Shown here: one piece after another, positions 24,294 through 33,196 of the stretch
Numbering within the stretch: the stretch's first letter is position 1
Layout: every line of letters begins with the position of its first letter
Assembly: GCF_003286415.2 (NCBI RefSeq)
Contig: NZ_CP043450.1
Span: 4,650,001 to 4,714,000, forward strand
Length of the DNA stretch: 64,000 nucleotides
Origin: Mucilaginibacter rubeus
Lineage (GTDB): Bacteria; Bacteroidota; Bacteroidia; Sphingobacteriales; Sphingobacteriaceae
Direction: 5' to 3'
The notes under the pieces: model-generated
What the model saw: only the letters and a program-made list of their open reading frames with translations
What the model was told of the DNA's origin: nothing
Databases searched by the model: none
Made by a program: the position numbers and the translations under genes

Positions 24294-26291
24294 ATGAATT
24301 CGCACGTTAAGCAACTCACTTTCGCGGGTATGATCGTTACCCTCGGTATTATTTTTGGCGATATTGGTACTTCTCCCCTTTATGTTTTTCAAACCTTGTT
24401 GGTTGAAGGTGGTAAAGTGAACACAGCGCTGGTATTGGGCTCAATTTCCTGTATTTTTTGGACATTAACCCTTCAAACCACTTTTAAATACATCGTTATT
24501 ACACTGCAGGCCGATAACAAAGGCGAAGGCGGCATTTTCTCACTATACGCGCTGGTAAGGCGTTATGGAAAATGGCTGGCCATTCCGGCTATTATAGGTG
24601 CAGGCACATTGCTTGCCGATGGCATCATTACCCCCCCTATCTCGGTAACATCAGCCATTGAAGGCTTGAATTTGGTTCCGGCGTTTTCAACGGTTATCGT
24701 GCCCGGTAATAACCTCATCCTCATCATTGTAATTTCCATTATTTTATTGCTATTCTTCTTTCAGCAGTTTGGCACCAAGGTGGTTGGCTCGGCTTTCGGA
24801 CCTGTTATGCTAATGTGGTTTATTATGCTTGGCGTATTGGGCACTTTACAGATAGCTCATTTCCCTTCTATATTTAAAGCCCTTAACCCTTACTATGGCG
24901 CCCGTTTACTGATGGATCACCCTAAAGGTTTCTGGCTGTTAGGCGCTGTATTCTTATGTACCACTGGTGCCGAAGCCCTATATTCTGATTTAGGCCACTG
25001 CGGCAGGCGCAATATCCAGGTAAGCTGGATCTTTGTAAAAACTACCCTGATATTGAACTACCTTGGTCAGGGCGCTTGGGTACTGTCACAGGCACCGGGC
25101 AAAAATTTTGCAGGTGTAAACCCATTCTTTGAAATTGTTCCTCACTTTTTCCTGCTGCCGGCTGTTGCCTTGGCTACATTGGCCACCATTATTGCCAGTC
25201 AGGCTTTAATCAGTGGTTCATTTACGCTGATCAGCGAGGCGGTGAGCATGAATTTCTGGCCGAGGATCACTATTAAATACCCGTCAAACATTCGCGGACA
25301 GATCTATATCCCAAGCATCAACTGGATGTTATGTATTGGCTGTATCCTGGTATCGTTGTACTTCCGTACTTCAAGCGCCATGACCGCCGCCTATGGTTTT
25401 AGTATCACCATTGCCATGCTGAGCACCACTATTTTGATGTACTACTTCATGCGTTATGTAAAGCACTGGCCTGTTTGGTTGGTTACTATTATCCTGTGCG
25501 TGTTTGTAACTGTAGAGTTTTCATTCTTTGTAGCAAACGCGGTTAAAATATTAAAACGTTTATTCTTTGTTGGGTTCGAGGTTGGCCTCATCTTTACCAT
25601 GTACACCTGGTTTAAGGCGCGTAAGATCAACAACCGCTTCCTTCACTTTACTGATATTAAAGAGAAACTCCCTTTGCTTAATGCGTTGAGTAACGATACT
25701 ACGGTAAATAAATACGCTACTCACCTTATTTATTTAACCAAGGCTAATAACAGTAAGCAAATTGAAGAAAAGATCATTTATTCGATCATGAGCCGCAGGC
25801 CAAAACGTGCCGACACCTATTGGTTTGTACATATTGAGCGTACCGATGAGCCTTATACCATGGAGTATAGCGTTGACCAGATTGAGCCGGGCAAAGTTAT
25901 CCGTGTAGAGTTCCGTTTAGGTTTCAGGATCCAGCCGAGGATAAATGTACTGTTCCGCAAGGTAGTTGAAGATATGGTTGAGCGTGGCGAGATCGATATC
26001 ACCAGCAATTACCCATCGCTGAAACAATATCATATGGCTGCCGATTTCAGGTTTGTGATCATGGAGAAATTCCTGTCGTACAATAACCTGTTCAGCGTAT
26101 CCGAAGGTTTTATTCTGAACAGCTATTTTGCCATCAAAAAATTGGCCCAGTCTGAAGCTAAAGCATTTGGTTTGGATACCAGCGAAACACGCGTTGAAAA
26201 GATCCCACTGGTAGTAAAACCGGTTAATAACATTCATATCAAGCGGGTGGATGACCCGGTAAACAATTTGGTTTCCGAGTTTGCTGACTAA
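24294..26291 (+). CDS. kup: KUP-family potassium uptake protein
   Basis: A 665-residue inner-membrane K+ transporter. The N-terminal signature GIIFGDIGTSPLYVFQT, then ADNKGEGGIFSLYALVRR, GTTGAEALYSDLGHCGR-like CTTGAEALYSDLGHCGRRNIQVSW and SQALISGSFTLISEAV are diagnostic. About 12 membrane helices span residues 10-435, followed by a 230-residue cytoplasmic C-terminal domain as in the family. It takes up potassium with protons. It is monocistronic, with a strong terminator downstream. Confidence 0.96.
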   Translation: MNSHVKQLTFAGMIVTLGIIFGDIGTSPLYVFQTLLVEGGKVNTALVLGSISCIFWTLTLQTTFKYIVITLQADNKGEGGIFSLYALVRRYGKWLAIPAIIGAGTLLADGIITPPISVTSAIEGLNLVPAFSTVIVPGNNLILIIVISIILLLFFFQQFGTKVVGSAFGPVMLMWFIMLGVLGTLQIAHFPSIFKALNPYYGARLLMDHPKGFWLLGAVFLCTTGAEALYSDLGHCGRRNIQVSWIFVKTTLILNYLGQGAWVLSQAPGKNFAGVNPFFEIVPHFFLLPAVALATLATIIASQALISGSFTLISEAVSMNFWPRITIKYPSNIRGQIYIPSINWMLCIGCILVSLYFRTSSAMTAAYGFSITIAMLSTTILMYYFMRYVKHWPVWLVTIILCVFVTVEFSFFVANAVKILKRLFFVGFEVGLIFTMYTWFKARKINNRFLHFTDIKEKLPLLNALSNDTTVNKYATHLIYLTKANNSKQIEEKIIYSIMSRRPKRADTYWFVHIERTDEPYTMEYSVDQIEPGKVIRVEFRLGFRIQPRINVLFRKVVEDMVERGEIDITSNYPSLKQYHMAADFRFVIMEKFLSYNNLFSVSEGFILNSYFAIKKLAQSEAKAFGLDTSETRVEKIPLVVKPVNNIHIKRVDDPVNNLVSEFAD

Positions 26292-26321
26292 AGCAATGCA
26301 CCCAACGTCGCTGCGCGTATT

Positions 26322-26357
26322 ACCCCTCTTTGCTTCGCAAAGAGGGGTTTTATTTTT
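26322..26357 (+). terminator. Intrinsic terminator of kup
   Basis: ACCCCTCTTTG (26322-26332) pairs perfectly with CAAAGAGGGGT (26338-26348) around CTTCG, followed by TTTATTTTT. A textbook hairpin with a stable tetraloop-like turn. Confidence 0.93.
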
Positions 26358-26412
26358 ATCATTATTTGAGAAGCGATATTAAACCATTATTTGTGAGAGC
26401 GGTGCGACTATC

Positions 26413-26506
26413 AAACTATGTCATTGCGAGGAACGAAGCAATCGCATACTATACAGAACAGCTATGCCTCCGTGCGATTGCTTCGTTCCTCGCAATGACA
26501 TAGTTT
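26413..26506. repeat. Palindromic element, GTCATTGCGAGG family, extended arms
   Basis: The 80-bp core (26420-26499) has A on the left and T on the right at the variable stem position. Pairing continues 7 bases beyond the core on each side (AAACTAT / ATAGTTT), so the whole inverted repeat spans 94 bp. It is in the kup/amtB convergent gap. Confidence 0.92.
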
Positions 26507-26540
26507 TTACTTTACAGCTTCCTTCCGCAGCTTGACTCCA

Positions 26541-26610
26541 ACCGAACGATCGCATATTCTACGAAGCGTCTCTGTCTCCGTGCGATTGCCACGCTGCCCT
26601 CGCAATGACA
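26541..26610. repeat. Decayed copy of the palindromic element
   Basis: The right arm GTGCGATTGCCACGCTGCCC then CTCGCAATGACA is recognisable and shares GCCACGCT with the copy at 14038-14119. The left arm is much altered (GAACGATCGCATATTCTACG). It follows the intact copy by about 40 bp. Confidence 0.6.
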
Positions 26611-26631
26611 TGATTTTTTATTCCCCCAAAA

Positions 26632-26659
26632 CAAAAAAATCCGGCCTTTTGGGCCGGAA
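26632..26659 (-). terminator. Intrinsic terminator of amtB
   Basis: On the minus strand TCCGGCC-CAAAA-GGCCGGA is followed by TTTTTTTG. It starts about 35 bp past the amtB stop codon. Confidence 0.92.
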
Positions 26660-26694
26660 GTTTCTTAGGTTTGGTGGTTGGTTTGAAAGTATTA

Positions 26695-28002
26695 TTATAA
26701 TTTTTCGCCGTGTTGACTAAGGTCGAGACCTTGTTCTTCTTCTTCGGCAGATACCCTTAATGGCGAGATCATGTCGGTGATCTTCAATAAAAGCAGCGAG
26801 CCAAAGAAAGCGAATATAGATACGCACACAAGTGCTACAAGTTGCACAATAAATAAGTGGGTTTCGCCAAAGAATAAACCGTTACCTGTTGTATTACCAT
26901 GGTTAACTTGCTGGCTGGCAAATACACCGGTCAGTAACATACCCACCATACCGCCTACACCGTGGCAAGGGAATACGTCAAGCGTATCATCAATGCTGGT
27001 ACGTGTACGCCATTCAACCACCAGGTTACTTACCACTGCCGAAATAATACCTATAGCCATTGAGTGTGGTACCGATACAAAGCCCGCGGCAGGTGTAATA
27101 GCCACCAAACCTACAACAGCACCAATACAGGTACCCATTGCAGATGGTTTACGACCAAGCAGCATGTCAAAAAATATCCAGGTAACACCTGCGGCAGCCG
27201 AAGCGGTTGTACTGGTTGCCAGAGCGGTAACAGCTAAAGCATTAGCGCCAAACGCAGAACCCGCGTTAAAGCCAAACCAACCAAACCACAATAAGCCGGT
27301 ACCAATCATCACATAAGTAATACGGGCAGGCGCATGATTAGCTTCAGTACGGCGTTTCAGATATAAAGCCGATGCCAGGGCAGCCCAGCCCGCCGACATA
27401 TGCACAACGGTACCGCCCGCAAAGTCAAGCACGCCAAATTTGGCTAATATGCCATCAGGGTGCCAGGTACAATGCGCCAAAGGTGAGAATATGAATATCG
27501 AAAACAGTACCAGGAAAATGATATACGAGTTAAAACGGATACGCTCGGCAAATGCACCGGTAATAAGCGCCGGGGTAATAATGGCAAACTTTAACTGGTA
27601 CATAGCAAATAACAACAACGGAATGGTTGGCGCCGCTTTCCAGGTAGCATTACCCAGCATGCCTTTCATCATGAAAAAGGTTGATGGATTACCAATAATT
27701 CCGTAGAAACTATCGCCAAAGGCTAAGCTGAAACCGAAAATGCCCCACATTACCGTAATGATCACCATACAAACAATGCTTTGCAGCATGGTTGATATTA
27801 CGTTCTTTTTGTTAACCATACCGCCATAAAAGAATGCAAGACCAGGCGTCATGATCAAAACCAGCGCTGTTGACATCAGCATCCAGGCAATATCGCCCGT
27901 ATTAAAGTTAGGGTGACCGGAATCCTTGAAATCTACTGACGGAAAAAGGAAAGTAAGGGAAAGTATAATTAAGATCAGGAAAAAAGGGATATACCTCTTC
28001 AT
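26695..28002 (-). CDS. amtB: Ammonium transporter
   Basis: A 435-residue Amt/Rh-type channel with 11 membrane helices. The helices begin TGDIAWMLMSTALVLIMTPGLAFFYGGMV; the twin pore histidines sit in VVHMSAGWAALA and PCHGVGGMVGML, and the signature DFAGGTVVHMSAG is intact. It conducts ammonium into the cell. The N-terminus resembles a signal peptide or first helix, as in E. coli AmtB. No glnK/P-II gene adjoins it on either side, unlike the usual arrangement. Confidence 0.95.
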   Translation of the reverse strand: MKRYIPFFLILIILSLTFLFPSVDFKDSGHPNFNTGDIAWMLMSTALVLIMTPGLAFFYGGMVNKKNVISTMLQSIVCMVIITVMWGIFGFSLAFGDSFYGIIGNPSTFFMMKGMLGNATWKAAPTIPLLLFAMYQLKFAIITPALITGAFAERIRFNSYIIFLVLFSIFIFSPLAHCTWHPDGILAKFGVLDFAGGTVVHMSAGWAALASALYLKRRTEANHAPARITYVMIGTGLLWFGWFGFNAGSAFGANALAVTALATSTTASAAAGVTWIFFDMLLGRKPSAMGTCIGAVVGLVAITPAAGFVSVPHSMAIGIISAVVSNLVVEWRTRTSIDDTLDVFPCHGVGGMVGMLLTGVFASQQVNHGNTTGNGLFFGETHLFIVQLVALVCVSIFAFFGSLLLLKITDMISPLRVSAEEEEQGLDLSQHGEKL

Positions 28003-28097
28003 GTATTCAGAAAAAATATGTTTTAAATCTGCATGAAAGGTATGATTTTTTCTAAAAACAAAAGAAATTAATTGACTTTTGTTGAAAAAAACATCAG

Positions 28098-29591
28098 TTA
28101 TAAATATTTAAGGATAGAATTTGGGAAAATCCCCAATAAAACAAGCAGAAAACTAATAACAATAGCTAAAACAAGAAGATTATATGATCTTTCACTTGCA
28201 ACTTCTGCATTTTCTGTTCTTTTCAGAAATAAATACAAAGGAATTTTAAGGTAATAAAATAACGACACTACCGTAGTTAACGCGCCGGTGATCATCAAAG
28301 CCATTAACCAGATGTTGTGTGTTTGCTCATAAGCGCTGTAAACTGCCGAAAACACAAACAATTTACCGGTAAAACCTGCCGTAACCGGGATTCCGGTAAG
28401 GGAAATGAGGATAATTACAAAACAAACCGATGCAGCCGGATATTTTAAGCCCAAACCTTTGTAATCTTCTACTTCTTCGGCATCAACAACGTTATTAAAA
28501 TACGATGCAAGGGCCAAAGCGCCGATATTTGCCAATGCATACACTGCCAGATAGTAGGTAAGTGACGATAAACCCTGTACATTAAAGGTAACTATGGCCA
28601 TTATAGCAAAACCGGTGTGGCCAATACTTGAATAAGCCAGCATTCTTTTCACATTGTTCTGCAAAACGGCAGCAAAGTTTCCGGCAATCATGGTGATAAT
28701 ACCAATGGCCGATAAAACGATGCCAAAATCAATCCCCTTCCAATCTGCCGAGAACAGGAACAAAGGCATCACATTTACCAGTAACGCGAAAGCGGCTATT
28801 TTAGGAACGGTTGAAAGATATGCTGTAACGGGTGTAGGTGCCCCCTGGTAAACATCCGGTACCCAAAAGTGCATCGGCATAAATGATAGCTTAAAACCAA
28901 CTCCTATAAGTACCAATACTAAAGCGAAGGAAACACTCAGCGGGTTCACGTTTGGCAATTGCGCTACAATATTCAACAGATCAAGCGAGCCGCTAAAGCC
29001 ATACAGTAATGAGATACCATACAACATGATGGCTGATGAGGCTGCGCCGAACAGTACGTATTTTAAACCGGCCTCGGTACTCAAAGCCGTTTCGGAACGA
29101 TAAGCCACCATCAGGTATGACGCTACTGAAACCATCTCGATGGCAAGATAAACCGACAGCAGGTTAATTGCCATAGTCATTAAATGCAGGCCTAATACCG
29201 ATGCGATGGAAATAGTATAAAGATCAGATACTCCCTTTGTGTGGGCTTTAAGCTTATCATCCCAGGTAAAATTCAATAACAGGATAAACGAGAGCAGATC
29301 GATAATAATTTTAAAAAATACTGCCGAGCGCCTGAGCAGCAACATATTGCCGAAGATGACATGATCGCCATCAAGGATCAGGGCAACCTGCTGCAAGTCT
29401 TTAAACAATACCAGCAACAGGCCTGCGCAGGCTACAATTTTACAAAGCTTTACAGATCTGCGCCCAAATATCAAGTCGGTTATCAGTACTACCAAAAACA
29501 GCACGGTTAAATAAATTTCAGGCATGAAATAGGGAATACTGCCAAAAACATTGGTTAACTGAGCTGATATATGGGGTAGCAGATCGTGCAT
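28098..29591 (-). CDS. nuoN: NADH-quinone oxidoreductase subunit N
   Basis: A 497-residue antiporter-like subunit of the complex I membrane arm with about 14 helices. The Proton_antipo_M core (AIEMVSVASYLMVAYRSE... LSFMPMHFWVPDVYQGAPTPVTAYLSTVPKIAAFALL) contains the conserved lysines and glutamate of the proton channel. It is the last gene of the nuoH-N block and begins 7 bp after the MuiA-family gene, so it is likely cotranscribed with it. Confidence 0.95.
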   Translation of the reverse strand: MHDLLPHISAQLTNVFGSIPYFMPEIYLTVLFLVVLITDLIFGRRSVKLCKIVACAGLLLVLFKDLQQVALILDGDHVIFGNMLLLRRSAVFFKIIIDLLSFILLLNFTWDDKLKAHTKGVSDLYTISIASVLGLHLMTMAINLLSVYLAIEMVSVASYLMVAYRSETALSTEAGLKYVLFGAASSAIMLYGISLLYGFSGSLDLLNIVAQLPNVNPLSVSFALVLVLIGVGFKLSFMPMHFWVPDVYQGAPTPVTAYLSTVPKIAAFALLVNVMPLFLFSADWKGIDFGIVLSAIGIITMIAGNFAAVLQNNVKRMLAYSSIGHTGFAIMAIVTFNVQGLSSLTYYLAVYALANIGALALASYFNNVVDAEEVEDYKGLGLKYPAASVCFVIILISLTGIPVTAGFTGKLFVFSAVYSAYEQTHNIWLMALMITGALTTVVSLFYYLKIPLYLFLKRTENAEVASERSYNLLVLAIVISFLLVLLGIFPNSILKYL

Positions 29592-29598
29592 CTATATT

Positions 29599-31458
29599 TT
29601 ATTGTACTATTACTGATTGATTTTTTGGGTATTTTACCTGGTATTTCAGCTTCACCTTCTTTTCATCAAGCGAATTTAAAACGAAATTCCATGAAACCTT
29701 GCCTGTTGTGGCATCGGGTTTAGCGCCTGATGTTTCCTGAGCCTCTACCTCGATATCTTTATTTTGCGAAACCGGTACCTGGTCTTCAACCAACAAATTA
29801 ACCGATTGGCTTTTCCTGTTTTTTACATCGATAAGCCAGTTGCGCGTTTCCTTAAGGTTTGAACCTGACGACTGCCTCATAGCCAGGCCTTTTTCCATGC
29901 TACGGGTTACAACAATATTTTTATCAGTACCCAGGGATAGGTTCAGCGTATCGGTAGTGGCATCGGTGTTAATAAGCGATTTCCCGATATAAGTACCTTC
30001 AAAAAACAGGTTAGCCTCGCCTGAGAGGAAACTGTATTTATTCCAGTTGGTAAGCTGGGCTGTAAGGAAAACATCGGTACTTAGTTTAGGCGCTACATAA
30101 TATTGGTAAGTAGCATCTATACTGTACTGGCTTATTTCAACCGCATATTGTTTACCATCGCTTGGCACTGTATAAGGGTTAGCGATATTGAACTCAATGT
30201 TGGTTTGGTTTTCTTCTTTTTTTACTTCGATAGGAACTGTGTTAACAATATTTTGCGGGCGTATCGTTGCAACAGCTCCAGTCAAATCCCTTTTATATTC
30301 CGTGCCATAACCCGCAACAACAACTTCATTAAGCTGTTGCGAAGATGATTTTAGGGATACGTTAATCAGCGGTGCGTTAGCCTGTCTTTCAGTTGTTTCG
30401 AAGCCAATAAAACTATAGGTTAGTACAGCATTAACATTAGGTAGCTGGATGCTGTAATTTCCACCGGCGTCACTTACCGCTCCTATTGAAGTTCCTTTTA
30501 CACGAATGGCAACGCCCGGTAATGCCTGGCCATCATCACCGGCCACCACCCTGCCCATTACCTTAGTTATAGGGGTTGTAGAGCCGGAGTAGTACATACC
30601 AAAATTAAGGTAAGTAGGTGTAAGTTCGGGCTTGGCGCCGTTTACTGTTGGGTTGCCTGTTGATAAAGTAAGCTTAGCGCTTTTCCAGTCCTCCCCTGTT
30701 TTTTGCGATACATTGGCTTTGTAAACAATAGTTATCGGACTGTTTACATTTTTGGCACGAATATCATATGTTGGGAACCAGCTTGCGTTACGAACCAGGT
30801 AGCTCAATGTAAAATTTGCCTGCAATGCTGCTTTTGAAGATACCGTTACCAAAACATTGCTGGTAGTTTTGGAACCTGTCCTGTTAATTTCGGCAATTTG
30901 CTTGTCGTAACCTTGAAGTTCGTCATTGAGCAGGTCAATCTGATCATTAACCACCTGCTGGTTTTTCTTGATCTCATTTAAACGGGCAGTCTGAAAATCG
31001 AGCGTCTGTTTCAGCTTAACCGGATCCAATGCAACATTGGTACCGTTGCTTATCGGGTTTTTAGCTAAGGTATTGGCTTCTTCCTGGTATATGGAGAGCA
31101 TATTGTTTTGCAGGGCTATCTTGTTCCTTACCAGTTTTTGTTTTGCCTCAATAGCCTGTATATTTTTCTGCCTGATATCATTGTCGGCAAAATCAAGTTC
31201 GTGATTTACGGAAAGAATGGTAAAATCGCCACCTGCGTTTACCTGGATGCTTTGCACATCAATACCCGGCGACAAGTTTTCAAATACCAATGTTGAGGTG
31301 CCGGGACTGATATTCACCAATGCGGTGCGGTTAACCTGTGCCCCGTTTAAAAACACGGTTACTTTTTGAACTTTTGAGGCTACGTGCTGACCTTCGTTTG
31401 CCCTTGTTGCGGCAGCGATAAAAAATAATGCTGCGGCGATAGATAATTTGTTAAACAT
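29599..31458 (-). CDS. MuiA-family (DUF4140/DUF4139) protein with inserted SusC-like segment
   Basis: A 619-residue exported protein (signal MFNKLSIAAALFFIAAATRA). Residues 28-130 look like DUF4140 and 95-195 form a coiled coil; DUF4139 beta-structure follows at 200-295 and resumes at about 403-619. Between them, 297-402 is a carboxypeptidase-regulatory-like domain (VMGRVVAGDDGQALPGVAI) plus the TonB-plug start NEVVVAGYGTEYKRDLTGAVATI. The frame is open upstream to 31578 without an ATG, so I chose ATG 31458. It sits 128 bp after nuoM and 7 bp before nuoN. Function unknown. Confidence 0.85.
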   Translation of the reverse strand: MFNKLSIAAALFFIAAATRANEGQHVASKVQKVTVFLNGAQVNRTALVNISPGTSTLVFENLSPGIDVQSIQVNAGGDFTILSVNHELDFADNDIRQKNIQAIEAKQKLVRNKIALQNNMLSIYQEEANTLAKNPISNGTNVALDPVKLKQTLDFQTARLNEIKKNQQVVNDQIDLLNDELQGYDKQIAEINRTGSKTTSNVLVTVSSKAALQANFTLSYLVRNASWFPTYDIRAKNVNSPITIVYKANVSQKTGEDWKSAKLTLSTGNPTVNGAKPELTPTYLNFGMYYSGSTTPITKVMGRVVAGDDGQALPGVAIRVKGTSIGAVSDAGGNYSIQLPNVNAVLTYSFIGFETTERQANAPLINVSLKSSSQQLNEVVVAGYGTEYKRDLTGAVATIRPQNIVNTVPIEVKKEENQTNIEFNIANPYTVPSDGKQYAVEISQYSIDATYQYYVAPKLSTDVFLTAQLTNWNKYSFLSGEANLFFEGTYIGKSLINTDATTDTLNLSLGTDKNIVVTRSMEKGLAMRQSSGSNLKETRNWLIDVKNRKSQSVNLLVEDQVPVSQNKDIEVEAQETSGAKPDATTGKVSWNFVLNSLDEKKVKLKYQVKYPKNQSVIVQ

Positions 31459-31586
31459 AATTCCTTCGGTTAAATACACACCATCTGTTATTTCGCTTAG
31501 GCCCGGGTTGCCGGGGGCAGCGTAAATAAAAGATGCAGGGGTATGCACTTTTCCATAAAAGAATTTATGTTGAAACACTATTATTT

Positions 31587-33191
31587 TTATTTAGCCTGTA
31601 AAAACTGAATCAATGCCAATACCGAATCATTGATTTTCCCAAATACCAACGATGGCATTAAACCTAAAGCAAGTGCCGCAGCAGCCATTGGTATTAGTGC
31701 CAGTTTTTCGCGGATGCTTACATCGGTGAGCGCTATTTTCCAAACTTCCCCCCCTTTAAGCGATACTTTTCCGAAGAACATGCGCTGCAGCGTCCACAGA
31801 AAATAGGCGGCACCTAATAAAATACCTACCGAGCCGCATATAGCCATCCAATATGGCAACAAACCGTTAACCGTTGGCGATTTAAATGTACCTGCCAATG
31901 TAAATGCTTCCGCCACAAATGCCGAAAAGCCGGGCAAACCTAATGAGGCAAAAAAAGCGACCATCACAAAGGCTGTATACTGTGGCATCTGGGTACCCAA
32001 TCCGCGGAAATGATAAATATCCCTGTCGTGCACGCGGTTATAAACCACACCCACTAAAAAGAACAGCATTGATGACAAAAAGCCGTGACTTACCATCTGC
32101 ATTACGGCGCCGCTTACACCTTCGGCAGTTTGCGAGGCAATCCCCAGCAATACGAAACCCATGTGCGATACTGATGAATAAGCGATCAAACGCTTCAGGT
32201 CGCGCTGGGCCAGCGCATTGCAGGCGCCATATAATATCGACACAACACCTATCAAGCCAAGCCAAAACGCTCCTGACGAGGCTATCTCCGGGAAAATCCC
32301 GAGGCAAATCCTGATAATACCATAACCACCTATTTTAAGCAATACACCTGCAAGAATAATAGATACCGGTGTAGGCGCTTCAACGTGAGCATCAGGCAGC
32401 CAGGTATGTAAAGGAACAATTGGTACTTTGATGGCAAAGGCAATGAACAGCACAACAAAACCAACCGTACGTGCCGGCATCCCCAATATAGTTTGATGGG
32501 CGGCGGCGGAAAATACTGAACCCTGAGTATAGTTGGCGGGGTTCATCATCTGGATAATATTAAACGTATGGCTACCCGTTGCCGGATCATTTACCGAAAG
32601 GTATAAACCTACCATCACCAGCAACATAAATACCGACCCAAACAAGGTATAAAGGAAAAACTTAATAGCTGCATACTCCCGGCGTACACCACCCCACATC
32701 CCTATCAGGAAATAAAGCGGCAGCAACATCAGCTCATAAAACAGGTAAAACAGGAAGAAATCCAATGCGCAAAATACGCCCATTACGGCCATATCCAACA
32801 ACAGGAACAACAGGAAGAAACCTTTCAGGTTACTCTTGATTTCCCATGAGGCCAGCGTAGCAACAACCATCACCAGTGCCGACATTACCAGCAGCGTTAC
32901 CGAAATCCCATCTATCCCAACAAAATAATCTATCTGCAATTTCCCCATGCTGCCCAGGTTAAGGCCTATCCATGGCAGTTTCTGTACAAACTGAAACTGA
33001 TCTTCATGGTTTATCCCCGCCGAAGCCGCCCCCGTTTTAAAATTGAGATAAATATATATGCTGATGCCCAGCTGCAGCAATGTAGCCAGCAGCGTAATAT
33101 ATTTAAAACTGCCCCGCTGCGACGATGGCAACAGTACAATAACCAGCGCAAACAATACGGGTATAAATATGAGCAGGGTTAAAAGATTCAT
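31587..33191 (-). CDS. nuoM: NADH-quinone oxidoreductase subunit M
   Basis: A 534-residue antiporter-like membrane subunit of complex I with about 14 helices. DGISVTLLVMSALVM, FYLFYELMLLPLYFLIGMWGG (with the conserved Glu) and KVPIVPLHTWLPDAHVEAPTPVSIILAGVLLKIGGYG are diagnostic. Length is near the usual 490-540. It starts 5 bp after nuoL ends. Confidence 0.96.
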   Translation of the reverse strand: MNLLTLLIFIPVLFALVIVLLPSSQRGSFKYITLLATLLQLGISIYIYLNFKTGAASAGINHEDQFQFVQKLPWIGLNLGSMGKLQIDYFVGIDGISVTLLVMSALVMVVATLASWEIKSNLKGFFLLFLLLDMAVMGVFCALDFFLFYLFYELMLLPLYFLIGMWGGVRREYAAIKFFLYTLFGSVFMLLVMVGLYLSVNDPATGSHTFNIIQMMNPANYTQGSVFSAAAHQTILGMPARTVGFVVLFIAFAIKVPIVPLHTWLPDAHVEAPTPVSIILAGVLLKIGGYGIIRICLGIFPEIASSGAFWLGLIGVVSILYGACNALAQRDLKRLIAYSSVSHMGFVLLGIASQTAEGVSGAVMQMVSHGFLSSMLFFLVGVVYNRVHDRDIYHFRGLGTQMPQYTAFVMVAFFASLGLPGFSAFVAEAFTLAGTFKSPTVNGLLPYWMAICGSVGILLGAAYFLWTLQRMFFGKVSLKGGEVWKIALTDVSIREKLALIPMAAAALALGLMPSLVFGKINDSVLALIQFLQAK

Positions 33192-33196
33192 TAAAT

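Larger units (their letters stand above)
26292..26694. other. 403-bp convergent gap between kup and amtB
   Basis: It holds the kup terminator, one full and one decayed palindromic element in tandem, and the amtB terminator on the opposite strand. No gene is supported. Confidence 0.75.

Noticed and set aside
31458..31578. Upstream start for the MuiA-family gene at GTG 31578
   Set aside because: It would add 40 residues ahead of the signal peptide; ATG 31458 gives a normal N-terminus.
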